DNA from: an uncultured Lachnospiraceae bacterium
GTDB lineage: Bacteria > Bacillota > Clostridia > Lachnospirales > Lachnospiraceae
Direction: 5' to 3'
NCBI GenBank assembly: GCA_910576815.1
Contig: CAJTKA010000024.1
Location: forward strand, 1-55,766
Length of the DNA: 55,766 nucleotides
Part shown: positions 1 to 8,482 of the stretch, piece after piece
Numbering within the stretch: position 1 is the first letter of the stretch
Layout: the number at the start of each line of letters is the position of its first letter
Position numbers and translations under genes: made by a program
The notes under the pieces: generated by a model
Told to the model about the DNA's origin: nothing
Databases searched by the model: none
The model's input: only the letters and a program-made list of their open reading frames with translations

Positions 1-1244
1 ACGACCAACAAGGTTAGGGGCGTTGTTATAATTTTTTCCGGGAGTTTAGGATATAGCTTTCCTACACTATTCGCTGCTATTAAGCCATTGCCTAAGCAAA
101 GCGTTCCATCCCCACCACTTGAAATATCTATACTTTTCTCATTCAGACGAAGCATATTTCCCTCCTTTGTATCCAAATGTCTGCTTTTACGATTCCATTG
201 ACTTTTCATAGAATTTGGCAGACTGTGCATGACAAAACCCTCTCGCCCCTCTCTCTCTCCAAAGCACAAAACTGCACGGGTTCCGGGCTCTGGCATGGCA
301 TAAAGACCATTCCCGGTTTCCGGATACCAATGATAAAAATACTGTCCTGTTTCCCGACCTTCATCGATATCCAGCACAATCCTCACTTGTTCGTTTCGAA
401 CTTCGGCAATCGTTCCTTTCAGCCCTAATCCCATAAAACGATCCAAAAAAATGATCTCTACGATTTCTTCCTGTTTCAACAAATACCGAAAAATAAGCTC
501 TCCTTTCTGAAAAACCGCCTTTACTCCGCAAACTTTCCATTCCGTACCATTCAGAATCGTCCTATCACCGATTTTATAAAAATCCCTGCTTATGACTTTA
601 TAAACAGTAGATATTTTCCCTCCATTCCTCTCACGACAGATATCCACAGTATATTCCTCTCCTTCTAACAAGGGAATGCTTTCTCCTTTCCGCATCCCGA
701 ACCAGAAATCCCGCTCCCCTGTCACAATATCCGGAACAATGCAGATTCCCAAGCCACTGGCAAGGCGTTTAATAAATTGCCATGCAGTTTCCTGATACCG
801 AATAACCGGCTTTCCGATAGATATTCTGGTTCCTTCCGTACAGATAACACGAGCCCTGGCGTCTTTTGCCGTCTTTTGGGCTATCTCAGCATAAGTCTCT
901 TTCGGATTCTGAAAAGACTCCGATTCCAACTTCCCGTCTATTCTGAAAGATCCAGATGCTGCCTTAAGCTTAATCTCTCTGGTATTTCCTACATGATCTA
1001 CTCTTATATCTACTATATATCCATGAAAAAGTATAACTCCACCCTTTTCAAGTTTCAGTTTGATTTTATCGCCATATGCTTCTACCAAATGATTTTTTTC
1101 TTTTTCATTCAGGTATCCCCTCATGGTCAGGAATGCGTGTTCATTCGGGTTCCATTCAAACTCAAAACTCTCGACTCCTAAAAATGGAAGATTACTTTCC
1201 ATAAAAATCCCATTCGCTATTTTTATCTCCATATTTATTTCCAT
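1..1244 (-). CDS. VgrG/gpD-like spike protein, second copy (partial, runs off left edge)
   Basis: Reading the minus strand from an ATG at 1244 gives an uninterrupted frame of about 414 codons to the left edge, so the C terminus is missing. A second in-frame ATG at 1232 is an equally possible start. It lies 15 bp after the stop of the preceding spike gene. The layout matches that neighbour: an N-terminal beta-rich part, then RYQETAWQFIKRLASGLGI, which corresponds to the VgrG/gpD core motif, and later GNGLYAMPEPGTRAVLCF, which corresponds to the OB-fold segment before the needle. In T6SS and phage tails such proteins trimerise into the spike on top of the tube and often carry effectors. The visible sequence is AT-rich compared with genes further upstream. 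Spike homology is well supported by motif order. Any C-terminal effector domain is outside the window. Confidence 0.78.
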   Translation of the reverse strand, partial: MEINMEIKIANGIFMESNLPFLGVESFEFEWNPNEHAFLTMRGYLNEKEKNHLVEAYGDKIKLKLEKGGVILFHGYIVDIRVDHVGNTREIKLKAASGSFRIDGKLESESFQNPKETYAEIAQKTAKDARARVICTEGTRISIGKPVIRYQETAWQFIKRLASGLGICIVPDIVTGERDFWFGMRKGESIPLLEGEEYTVDICRERNGGKISTVYKVISRDFYKIGDRTILNGTEWKVCGVKAVFQKGELIFRYLLKQEEIVEIIFLDRFMGLGLKGTIAEVRNEQVRIVLDIDEGRETGQYFYHWYPETGNGLYAMPEPGTRAVLCFGEREGREGFVMHSLPNSMKSQWNRKSRHLDTKEGNMLRLNEKSIDISSGGDGTLCLGNGLIAANSVGKLYPKLPEKIITTPLTLLV

Positions 1245-1259
1245 ACCTTTCCAAAGCTG

Positions 1260-2651
1260 CTACAGCTTAATCTGCGCCCCGCTCAAATTTAAATCGCCTC
1301 CAAGCTCCATCATCGTATCCCCCTGTGTCAGTTTGACCCTTTTTGCTGCACTGAACTCAATTGTTGAATTCCTACTGGAAATGCTCAGCATCCCTCCTGC
1401 AGATAGGGTAACCGATCCGTTACTCACAATCTCCACACCATTTGCGTCCGACAGTTCAATATAGGTTCCATTATTATTTGTTAACAGTATTTTATCTGGT
1501 GCAAGCTGAATTTCTTTCCCTTCTTTGTTTCTCCAAAATTTCCTTTCTGGCATATTCCGTAGGCCTGCCCCGCCCTCATGATAAGCGCTGGCAGCATAAG
1601 CATCCTGTTCCTTCTCTGTAGGAAAATAGAGCCTGATCTTATCATCTATTTCCGGCATACAGTACCATCCGGTTCCGTCTTGTGTGGAATACACCGTAGC
1701 ATAGGGAAACCAGTACACTCCGGCATCTTGCTTGTTTTCATCCTCAAGAATCTCCATCTGCACCTTTTCTTCTTTGACTCCCCGGACAACAGCCGACAAT
1801 GATGCTCCGGAAACACCTGTATTGTACCATACCGGAACCTGAAATCCAGACTTAGGACGCATATAGTAAGTATGGTACAGCTCGCTTCCTTTCATTTTCG
1901 TTTCAATTTTCCAGATAAACAGTTGTTGCCCGTCTACCACCCCGCATTTTCCCAGATGGTATATCTCCCTGCTTTTCCATATATAAGATATAGTATCCGA
2001 AGGCGTAACATCCAGCCCACAATCCTTTTTATACCAGTATTCCTCCATGTCACAGCAGGCAGAGTATTCCATGGAGTCCCCTGAAATCTTATTATCCATC
2101 TCTGGTAGTCCAAAATAATATTTTTCTCCATGAATACGGCAGTCTGGCACTACAACTGTATGGTTCATACTGGCCAGTCTTTTTATAAAATTCCAATCAG
2201 TCTCCCGATACTGCATGATAAACCGGCCCGTGCTCTCCCCTTTTGCTGCCGTCATGATCCTTGCCGCCGCATCATATTGTCTATCACAAACATCTAATAT
2301 ATCACTATACAAAAAACTCGTATTTTGAAAACTACGTGTCTTTCTCTCACAGTCCATCAAAACCGTACCAGAGGCAATCTCCAGTTTCATCCTACAGGTT
2401 CTGCCAATTATCTGCATCTCTATTCTTTCCACAACGCCATTCATCAAAATAGTTTCTGCTCTTTCCGACGTAACAGCTGCCACCCGAGCCCACATTTCCT
2501 GTCCCAGATTCAGCATATAATCCTCTTTTTTTTCATATGGAATCTGTCCGGAAATCTTTACGGTTGTATGCTCATTTATCTGCTGAAATCCCTGATATTC
2601 TTCAACCTTCAGTTCTTCGAATGGATGAACCACTATACGTTCTTCTCTCAT
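1260..2651 (-). CDS. VgrG/gpD-like spike protein, first copy
   Basis: This 463-residue protein reads as a trimeric tail-spike protein of the VgrG/gpD superfamily. Residues 148-161 carry YRETDWNFIKRLAS, nearly the textbook VgrG signature. Around residues 330-350 lies GTGWYCMPEIDDKIRLYF, the OB-fold segment. Residues about 395-463 are a run of short alternating beta repeats (for example VEIVSNGSVTLSAGGMLSIS), as expected for the beta-helical needle. The length is close to a spike with no large effector extension. The start is set by an AGGAGGAGG ribosome binding site. It sits 15 bp downstream of a small unknown gene and 15 bp before a second spike gene. With the tube proteins upstream, it makes this operon a contractile or tail-like injection system. 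Homology is confident; any cargo is unknown. Confidence 0.87.
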   Translation of the reverse strand: MREERIVVHPFEELKVEEYQGFQQINEHTTVKISGQIPYEKKEDYMLNLGQEMWARVAAVTSERAETILMNGVVERIEMQIIGRTCRMKLEIASGTVLMDCERKTRSFQNTSFLYSDILDVCDRQYDAAARIMTAAKGESTGRFIMQYRETDWNFIKRLASMNHTVVVPDCRIHGEKYYFGLPEMDNKISGDSMEYSACCDMEEYWYKKDCGLDVTPSDTISYIWKSREIYHLGKCGVVDGQQLFIWKIETKMKGSELYHTYYMRPKSGFQVPVWYNTGVSGASLSAVVRGVKEEKVQMEILEDENKQDAGVYWFPYATVYSTQDGTGWYCMPEIDDKIRLYFPTEKEQDAYAASAYHEGGAGLRNMPERKFWRNKEGKEIQLAPDKILLTNNNGTYIELSDANGVEIVSNGSVTLSAGGMLSISSRNSTIEFSAAKRVKLTQGDTMMELGGDLNLSGAQIKL

Positions 2652-2666
2652 TTCGATGCCTCCTCC

Positions 2667-3176
2667 TTATTCATTCATAAATAGTTCGACTTCTCTGATG
2701 CCAAAACCGGTTACTCCCCTCCTAATCAGACTTTCCGCTAAATCCAGAGAGATAATGGTATGACGTTTCAGGGAATCACGAACCCAGAAAATGTGTTTAT
2801 CAACATATATCTCTTTCCCCGATTTGATTTCCTGCTTTTCTTTAACAAAAAGCTTGTCTGTTTCATCAAAGACTGGCAGATGATATAGTTCTGATCTCCC
2901 ACTAATCTGATCCAACAAAATTACATCTCTGTAAAAACAAATCTCCCTATACATCTTTATCACATTTATCACTTTAAAAGACAGCAACAGAAACGGAAAC
3001 AAAATAAAATCTGTATATATTGTCTTTTCAGATGGTTCAATTATAAAAAGCTGTCTTTTTGGCAGTTTCGGAAATGTTCTGATTCCAATATCCCGTACAT
3101 CAAATTTGCCATACCATTGTTCCAATCTTGGTGCATATTTCAATTCCGGTGCATCTACTATTTCAAAATATTTCAT
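2667..3176 (-). CDS. Unknown 169-residue protein between baseplate-like and spike genes
   Basis: I do not recognise this protein with confidence. It has a good AGGAGG site, so the start at 3176 is sound. It is AT-rich compared with genes to its right. A central hydrophobic stretch (residues about 56-72) could be a buried strand/helix or a weak membrane segment. The C-terminal part (LAESLIRRGVTGFGIREVEL) loosely resembles the end of Imm11/DUF1629-type proteins, in which a Leu-x-Gly-x-x-Phe/Val segment precedes a V-E-L strand. That similarity is weak and from memory. From position alone it could be a spike adaptor, an effector-loading protein or an immunity-like protein. It is co-transcribed with the spike genes. 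Confidence 0.55.
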   Translation of the reverse strand: MKYFEIVDAPELKYAPRLEQWYGKFDVRDIGIRTFPKLPKRQLFIIEPSEKTIYTDFILFPFLLLSFKVINVIKMYREICFYRDVILLDQISGRSELYHLPVFDETDKLFVKEKQEIKSGKEIYVDKHIFWVRDSLKRHTIISLDLAESLIRRGVTGFGIREVELFMNE

Positions 3177-3217
3177 CTATGCCTCCTGCTTTCTTCTATC
3201 AAAATCATCTGTCCTTT

Positions 3218-3991
3218 CTATAACAGTATCATCTGTCCTCTGCCGCCTTCCGGCTGTTTCCATCCTGTCCCGCCTCTCTTTCGAATCTTCAGGATATTTA
3301 GCAATTTCCTATAATACTCCCCATTAGACATCTGTTCTTTCGCCTCATCCCCAGACCGTATCAAATACCATCTGATGCATCCGAGCGATACCTTTCCTTC
3401 AGCTGCCAACACCGTCATCGCGAAGCTGACATCATGTATATCCTTCGTCCCTGTTTCCAATAGCTCCTGTACATATACTTTAAGAAGCTGCGGCCACAGT
3501 CCCGCCCCTCCCGGCCCGGCATAGGGCACATGAATACGGTTTACCGTATCGTACTCCGTCTGATAGTCCTCGAAGTTCTCATATACCGTTCGGAGTCTGG
3601 CGCCCTCCTGCAGGCGAAAACGCCCCAATTCCATTTCGCCGCTCTCAACCGGCTCCGCATTTAACATGATCTCGCCGATACCGTTTCTCCATCCTCTCTT
3701 ATAATCCGTGTCGGCAAAACGCACCTTAAGATAAGTCAACTGATCCGTAGGCGGGCATTTCAAATGACAGATTTCTTCCATACGATAGATATTGCCCTGA
3801 TACCAGATGAGTCCAGTTCCCAGATACAGCACATCCTTCTCCCAGCTTAATCCGCATCCTTCTAAAATACCGTCTCCGTATCCCGCAAAGTGCATTTGGC
3901 TCAAACTTAAGGGGTAATCCCTCAATTCGTCCAACATATCCTTTTTTAGTAGGTTTTTATGTTCAAAGACTGGATAGCCATATTGAAACAT
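3218..3991 (-). CDS. Predicted baseplate-associated structural protein
   Basis: The frame is open upstream, but GGGAGGAAGAAA directly before the ATG at 3991 fixes a 257-residue product starting MFQYGYPVFEHKN. It follows the previous gene by 13 bp. The N-terminal half is beta-rich with alternating hydrophobic residues, and the middle contains a P-P-T-D-x-L-T-Y-L segment. The C-terminal third (about 160-235) looks helical. No family is recognised with certainty. Its place between two other unassigned structural-looking genes and the spike genes suggests a baseplate or tail-hub accessory part; this is inference from operon position. There is no signal peptide or membrane segment, so it should act in the cytoplasm, as tail parts do during assembly. 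Confidence 0.55.
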   Translation of the reverse strand: MFQYGYPVFEHKNLLKKDMLDELRDYPLSLSQMHFAGYGDGILEGCGLSWEKDVLYLGTGLIWYQGNIYRMEEICHLKCPPTDQLTYLKVRFADTDYKRGWRNGIGEIMLNAEPVESGEMELGRFRLQEGARLRTVYENFEDYQTEYDTVNRIHVPYAGPGGAGLWPQLLKVYVQELLETGTKDIHDVSFAMTVLAAEGKVSLGCIRWYLIRSGDEAKEQMSNGEYYRKLLNILKIRKRGGTGWKQPEGGRGQMILL

Positions 3992-4004
3992 TTTCTTCCT
4001 CCCG

Positions 4005-4700
4005 TTAACAGATTGCAATCTCTCCCACCTGCATCGTCTCTTCCATTCCGATGATTCCGAAGTGATACACATAATACACTTCTGGCTGATATCGGATATT
4101 TAGGAACTGCTCTATGACAAACTGCACCTTTTTCTCCAGCCTTTCCGTCTGTTTTGCACCCACATAAATCAGAATTTCATAAGGAGAGTCGTTACTTGCA
4201 TATACGATACACCTGGGGACTAAAACCGTCATAACACGGCGAAACAGCTCTATGCTGTCTCCTTCCCGGTACAGGGTCATCATACCCTCCAACAATACCT
4301 CTCTGTCCGCTCCCCGGAAGAGTGAATAAGCCTCTTTTTTGTCCGTTCCATAATCTCCTGCAGCAAAAGCACGCCCCAACAGCTTCTTATAGTATTCTTC
4401 CTTTGTCATCCCCGCACGGATATCGTTCTCCCCAATTTGATGAATCAAAAGCTGAAATAATCCTTTGCGCAATTCCTGAAAGTCCGTCACTTCCGGATGA
4501 AACAGTTCTTGAAACACTTTTTGAAATCGATAATTGGGATTCAGTTCCACATAACAGGGTTCTTCCAGTCTTTTGATATTCAGGTACTCCGCTGCCAACT
4601 CTATATAAGGGCTGTAGGAGCGTGCCTGTCGAAAATGGATGCCCTTTTCTTCTATTCCCTGTGCTCTCGCCTGCAACAGTATTTCCCACAGATAATTCAT
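4005..4700 (-). CDS. Predicted baseplate-like protein
   Basis: The start is the ATG at 4700, which follows GAGGGAAGG with good spacing and overlaps the upstream stop codon as ATGA, so the gene is probably translationally coupled. The product is 231 residues. The N-terminal two thirds are mostly helical and charged. The C-terminal 70 residues are beta-rich and end GMEETMQVGEIAIC. A short strand at the end of a mixed alpha/beta domain is seen in many tail baseplate wedge proteins, but I cannot name the family. There are no membrane segments or signal peptide. It forms a pair with the 428-residue upstream gene, and both are probably cytoplasmic assembly components. Confidence 0.5.
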   Translation of the reverse strand: MNYLWEILLQARAQGIEEKGIHFRQARSYSPYIELAAEYLNIKRLEEPCYVELNPNYRFQKVFQELFHPEVTDFQELRKGLFQLLIHQIGENDIRAGMTKEEYYKKLLGRAFAAGDYGTDKKEAYSLFRGADREVLLEGMMTLYREGDSIELFRRVMTVLVPRCIVYASNDSPYEILIYVGAKQTERLEKKVQFVIEQFLNIRYQPEVYYVYHFGIIGMEETMQVGEIAIC

Positions 4701-5983
4701 AAGAGCCTTCCCTCGCACATATATTCACCATACATAAGCTGTACCTCCGATACTAAAAAACTCATAATATCTCTGAGCAGGAAATCCAGTATGCTCTTCT
4801 TTCTAAACTGAAGGATCAGCCGCTTCTTATATTCATCTTCCCGTATCTCATCCAAAATGAAACTGTTCATGGAATAGGTCTCTGAATGTTCTACACCGCT
4901 TTTGCGATCCAAAATTTCAAATCCCTCGTAGGATACATATTCATCCATTCCATACCCTTGTATGAATCTGGCCAGTTCGCCCTCTGTCCTGACCCGCTTT
5001 CCTTGTCGGTAGCTGAATCTCTCCAGAAAATCATCTTTTCGCCGGTTAGTCATAAGAGGATAAGTAAAGTGCTCAAATCGTCGATTTGATCCATTCTTTA
5101 TCATATATACCAGCCATTTGCGCGCCTCCGCCTCCTCCCCCATAATGAGCAGTCTGTTCTCTCGCTGACGGATGCTGTAAATATGCGCCGCATCGTCGAT
5201 CAGATACACGTGCTCATTCCCGTACTCCCTGATGGAAATGGTATGCTCATAGCTCTTATGATCCTCGCAGGGAACGGGAAAACCCACGCTGTCCATCTTA
5301 AGCCTGCGGATATTCCATATGGGGATCAGATCGTCATGCACCCAATTTGCAAATTCCTCAAAATCCGGCTCGATCTTCAGGATCTTTTCCGCCGCCGTGA
5401 TCTCCTCGGGCATCTTTAACAGATACACATCGATAAATTTATACAGATAGGGAGCGTTGACGGTCTGCCATGGTACGCCGTTACTGACAAACACCTCGTA
5501 TAAATGACTGATTTCCCTAAGATATTTTGGCGTTTGGCTGATGACAAATTCTGCGGGATACTCCCCCTGATCGGTGTAGATCCTTCCCCCGATCCGCTCC
5601 TTTGCCAGAAGTTTTTGAATGCCCAGGTAGTCATATTCGAGGAAACAGGTCCTGACGAGGCTTCGTCCCTCCTCGGCAAGCTGCCGCATCATTTCCGTGA
5701 TCTCATACTCCGGAAGTGTCATATCTTCGTCTCTGATGGGCGAAAGCAGATGATGCGACGGGTCCAGATACGCTTTTTCCACGATCCCCACAGTGATCCG
5801 ATAGCGGTTTAGATCAAAGACCAGATCATCCATGATGCGGCTTTCCAGTTCGCGGTACATCTCCTGGTTCGTCTCATACAGAGACAGGAAAAGCCGTTCG
5901 ATGATATCCTTGAATACGACCCGTTCCTGCAGACCGTTGATCCTGCTGATTTCTTCCTTGATCATTTCCTCCATATCCGACAT
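4697..5983 (-). CDS. Predicted injection-system assembly or baseplate protein, family not recognised
   Basis: This is a 428-residue soluble protein whose start follows GGAAGGAAATAG. It begins 3 bp after the Hsp70-like gene ends and overlaps the next gene by 4 bp. The first 90 residues are helical and acidic. The middle (about 140-330) is mixed alpha/beta with many aromatic residues. The C-terminal 80 residues are helical and rich in Lys/Arg and Leu (RLILQFRKKSILDFLLRD). No catalytic motif is visible. Size and position would suit a baseplate wedge or tail-assembly subunit, analogous to the larger baseplate proteins in T6SS clusters, but that is inference from context. It could equally be a client or adaptor of the Hsp70-like protein encoded just upstream. 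Confidence 0.5.
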   Translation of the reverse strand: MSDMEEMIKEEISRINGLQERVVFKDIIERLFLSLYETNQEMYRELESRIMDDLVFDLNRYRITVGIVEKAYLDPSHHLLSPIRDEDMTLPEYEITEMMRQLAEEGRSLVRTCFLEYDYLGIQKLLAKERIGGRIYTDQGEYPAEFVISQTPKYLREISHLYEVFVSNGVPWQTVNAPYLYKFIDVYLLKMPEEITAAEKILKIEPDFEEFANWVHDDLIPIWNIRRLKMDSVGFPVPCEDHKSYEHTISIREYGNEHVYLIDDAAHIYSIRQRENRLLIMGEEAEARKWLVYMIKNGSNRRFEHFTYPLMTNRRKDDFLERFSYRQGKRVRTEGELARFIQGYGMDEYVSYEGFEILDRKSGVEHSETYSMNSFILDEIREDEYKKRLILQFRKKSILDFLLRDIMSFLVSEVQLMYGEYMCEGRLL

Positions 5984-5986
5984 AAG

Positions 5987-8482
5987 CTATTTCCTTCCGT
6001 CAAAGAAATTCTCTTCCCAGGTATCATCCTCAAAAGCAAAGAAGGTCTCCTCGCCCCGCTTGAGCAGTTCGTTCTCACGCAGTACCGGCAGTACGACAAA
6101 GCCCCATTGATCCCTGGCCGGCCAGACGAAGAACTTGATCTCTCCTTCCACGATGATGTCTGTCTCCTCCTGAATGACCGCACCGGTATACTGTTCGTTA
6201 AAATTCTCCTGCGTCACATGGACGAACGTGGACACGTCATAGCCGAAGTGATAGGCCCGCAGACGATTCCCTGTCTCGTCTCTCAGATAGAGGTCTAGCT
6301 GTTCCCCAATCCTGAACCGTGAAATACAGCCGATATCCTGTTCCTTTCGCAGACTGTGGATCAGTATTTTCTCACGATTCTCATGTGTATATGCAGTCAC
6401 CTCGTAGGGAAGTGCATTCACCCTGTATTTCTGGTTGACCTTCATATAGCCAAGTTTCAGGTTCTTAAAATAGCTGATCGCTCCCTCCAGGCAGCACATC
6501 TTCAGCTCGCTTCCGTGTTCCAGATCCCGCTCATTTCGAATCAGCCGCCCCGGAACAAATTCCTTGAGCGCCTCGGTAAAAAGGCTGGATTTACAGGACT
6601 GTCCCGTCAGTTTCAGCATCCCGTACTCCGAAAGTTCCCCGCTCACGAAGGGTTTTTCCAGAAAGCGGGTCATCAATTGATAGATATCGATCCGTAGCAG
6701 ATTCTCGATCTCATAGAGGTAAAACAGCAGCGAAAAATCTTTTTTGCAGGATACCAGCCTCCCGTTTTCCCGAACGGAAAGCCGCCACTTATCTAACGGC
6801 ACTTCCTCCCCGCAGCCCGTTTTCAGTTCATAGCGCAATGACTTCTGGAAAAAACTTTCCTTGATCGTCTCCGCGATACCAAACAAATAATAGTAGTTAT
6901 TTTTCACCCGGAAATATTCTTCCCTGCCCCTGCGCTCATACTCCGCGAAGCGGGTGGGCAAAAAGCTTTCCGCCGTCTCATACATTTGATTCAGCCGCTC
7001 TTTCGCCTCCCTGTCCTTTAGGGAAAACGCCGCTTCGAAGTGGAATCCATCCTCTCCGAGTGCCTCCAGAAGTTTCAGTTTCAAAAGCTGCAGGATCCGA
7101 AATGTCAGATTGTTTCCGCCGAAATTCGTATTCCCGTTTTCATAGCCCGTCTCCAGATCCACCTCGTAGGAAACGCGGTTATTACGGATGCAAAACCTCC
7201 CGGCGGTCAGATCGGTCGTCCCGCCGCCGCAGTCTACGATGAGCGCCTGATACCACACGCCTTCCGCGTATTTTCCCGCCCGGATCAATTCATGGATGCT
7301 GTGAAAGAGCACCGCCATCCCTTCATCCAATACGCATTCCACCCGATAGTCCGGCAGAAGCTCCCGAAACAGTTCCTCAAACCGCGCTCTCTGCCTGACC
7401 GGCGTAAGAAGCTGAATACAGGTGAAACGACACTTAAACTGCTGCTGCGCCGTATGGATCAGATAGGCGAGAAAAGCCGCGAGCATCTCTTTGCGCCTGA
7501 GCTTTAGCTTGATGCCGTCCCCGGTGATCACTTCCTGCTCCCTATCCGGCGCGCTCACCCAGCGTTTGATATCGTAAAACACAGGACAGTCTTCATCGTG
7601 GTAGGAGAGCGCCGCCAGGTGTCTTGCCGCATAGCCGAAACGGTAAACCGGTTTGCCATCTTCCACACCGGCTACGCCGATCACGCTGGGAATCATTTCG
7701 CTTTCCCGATACTGCTCCCCTTCCGTATCCGCAACGCGTACGATCCGCACGCTGCCGTCGTCTTCATAGGTCCCCATTGTGGTGTTGGAGCTACCGAAAT
7801 CTATGATGAGCGGCAGCGCCGTCTCTTCCGTCGGCTGCAGATCTACCGAAAGAAGGGGTGTCCTGACGCAGACCGCCTGTCCCGGAATGGTACTCTGTTT
7901 TCCGTAATACAGGTCATACAAAAGCTCCGAGACTTCCTCCCGCTTAAAATACAGCAGTGAAAACTTATGATTTTGGGTTTCACGTACAGGAATCGTATCC
8001 CCCTTTAGCAGACAAAAATTTCCACCCGCTCCCTGTTTCAGATACAGGCAACTATAGATACAGTCCTGTTCATCCACCAACAGAAGATTCCCTTCATATA
8101 GAGGAAAATTGGCTGAAACTTCATAGTGGTCCGTCAGCTCGATCCCTTCCTCCTCGTAGAGGATCAGGTGTGCCGGATATGCAATCCGCGCTTTCTCCTC
8201 CTCTGACAGTTTCACTTTATCCAAAAAGTGCTGCAGCCGTTCCATCCCATCTTCGGCGCCGCCCGTAATATGTCTGTGTTCACGGATCCCCCGATAACGC
8301 ATGATAAAGCGGATCAATTCTTCCCGCTCCATCCTGCTGCCCATGGGAACCACCAGCCGTTCTCTTTGACAGATCTCCCGTAACTGATAGGTCGTCATTC
8401 CGTTCAGCTGTTCCAGATGATAGACAGCCGTCTCTTTCGTTTTTTCTCCCGCATGCTCGGATAATCTGTAGGTATATCCCAT
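5987..8482 (-). CDS. Hsp70/actin-fold ATPase with N-terminal SAP-like domain
   Basis: This 831-residue protein starts at an ATG directly after the previous gene's TAA. Residues about 24-64 resemble a SAP/HeH-type helix-extended-helix (MTTYQLREICQRERLVVPMG). Residues about 222-640 form an Hsp70/actin-type ATPase: phosphate-1 loop IIDFGSSNTTMGTY (226-239), phosphate-2 loop ALIVDCGGGTTDLTAG (413-428) and an adenosine-side segment LKLTGQSCKSSLF near 625. The last 190 residues do not look like a normal Hsp70 substrate-binding domain. Hsp70s couple ATP hydrolysis to folding or remodelling of client proteins, and a J-domain gene in the same operon could be its partner. The likely role is assembly or disassembly of tail components. 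It is not the housekeeping DnaK, because length and domain order differ. Confidence 0.75.
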   Translation of the reverse strand: MGYTYRLSEHAGEKTKETAVYHLEQLNGMTTYQLREICQRERLVVPMGSRMEREELIRFIMRYRGIREHRHITGGAEDGMERLQHFLDKVKLSEEEKARIAYPAHLILYEEEGIELTDHYEVSANFPLYEGNLLLVDEQDCIYSCLYLKQGAGGNFCLLKGDTIPVRETQNHKFSLLYFKREEVSELLYDLYYGKQSTIPGQAVCVRTPLLSVDLQPTEETALPLIIDFGSSNTTMGTYEDDGSVRIVRVADTEGEQYRESEMIPSVIGVAGVEDGKPVYRFGYAARHLAALSYHDEDCPVFYDIKRWVSAPDREQEVITGDGIKLKLRRKEMLAAFLAYLIHTAQQQFKCRFTCIQLLTPVRQRARFEELFRELLPDYRVECVLDEGMAVLFHSIHELIRAGKYAEGVWYQALIVDCGGGTTDLTAGRFCIRNNRVSYEVDLETGYENGNTNFGGNNLTFRILQLLKLKLLEALGEDGFHFEAAFSLKDREAKERLNQMYETAESFLPTRFAEYERRGREEYFRVKNNYYYLFGIAETIKESFFQKSLRYELKTGCGEEVPLDKWRLSVRENGRLVSCKKDFSLLFYLYEIENLLRIDIYQLMTRFLEKPFVSGELSEYGMLKLTGQSCKSSLFTEALKEFVPGRLIRNERDLEHGSELKMCCLEGAISYFKNLKLGYMKVNQKYRVNALPYEVTAYTHENREKILIHSLRKEQDIGCISRFRIGEQLDLYLRDETGNRLRAYHFGYDVSTFVHVTQENFNEQYTGAVIQEETDIIVEGEIKFFVWPARDQWGFVVLPVLRENELLKRGEETFFAFEDDTWEENFFDGRK

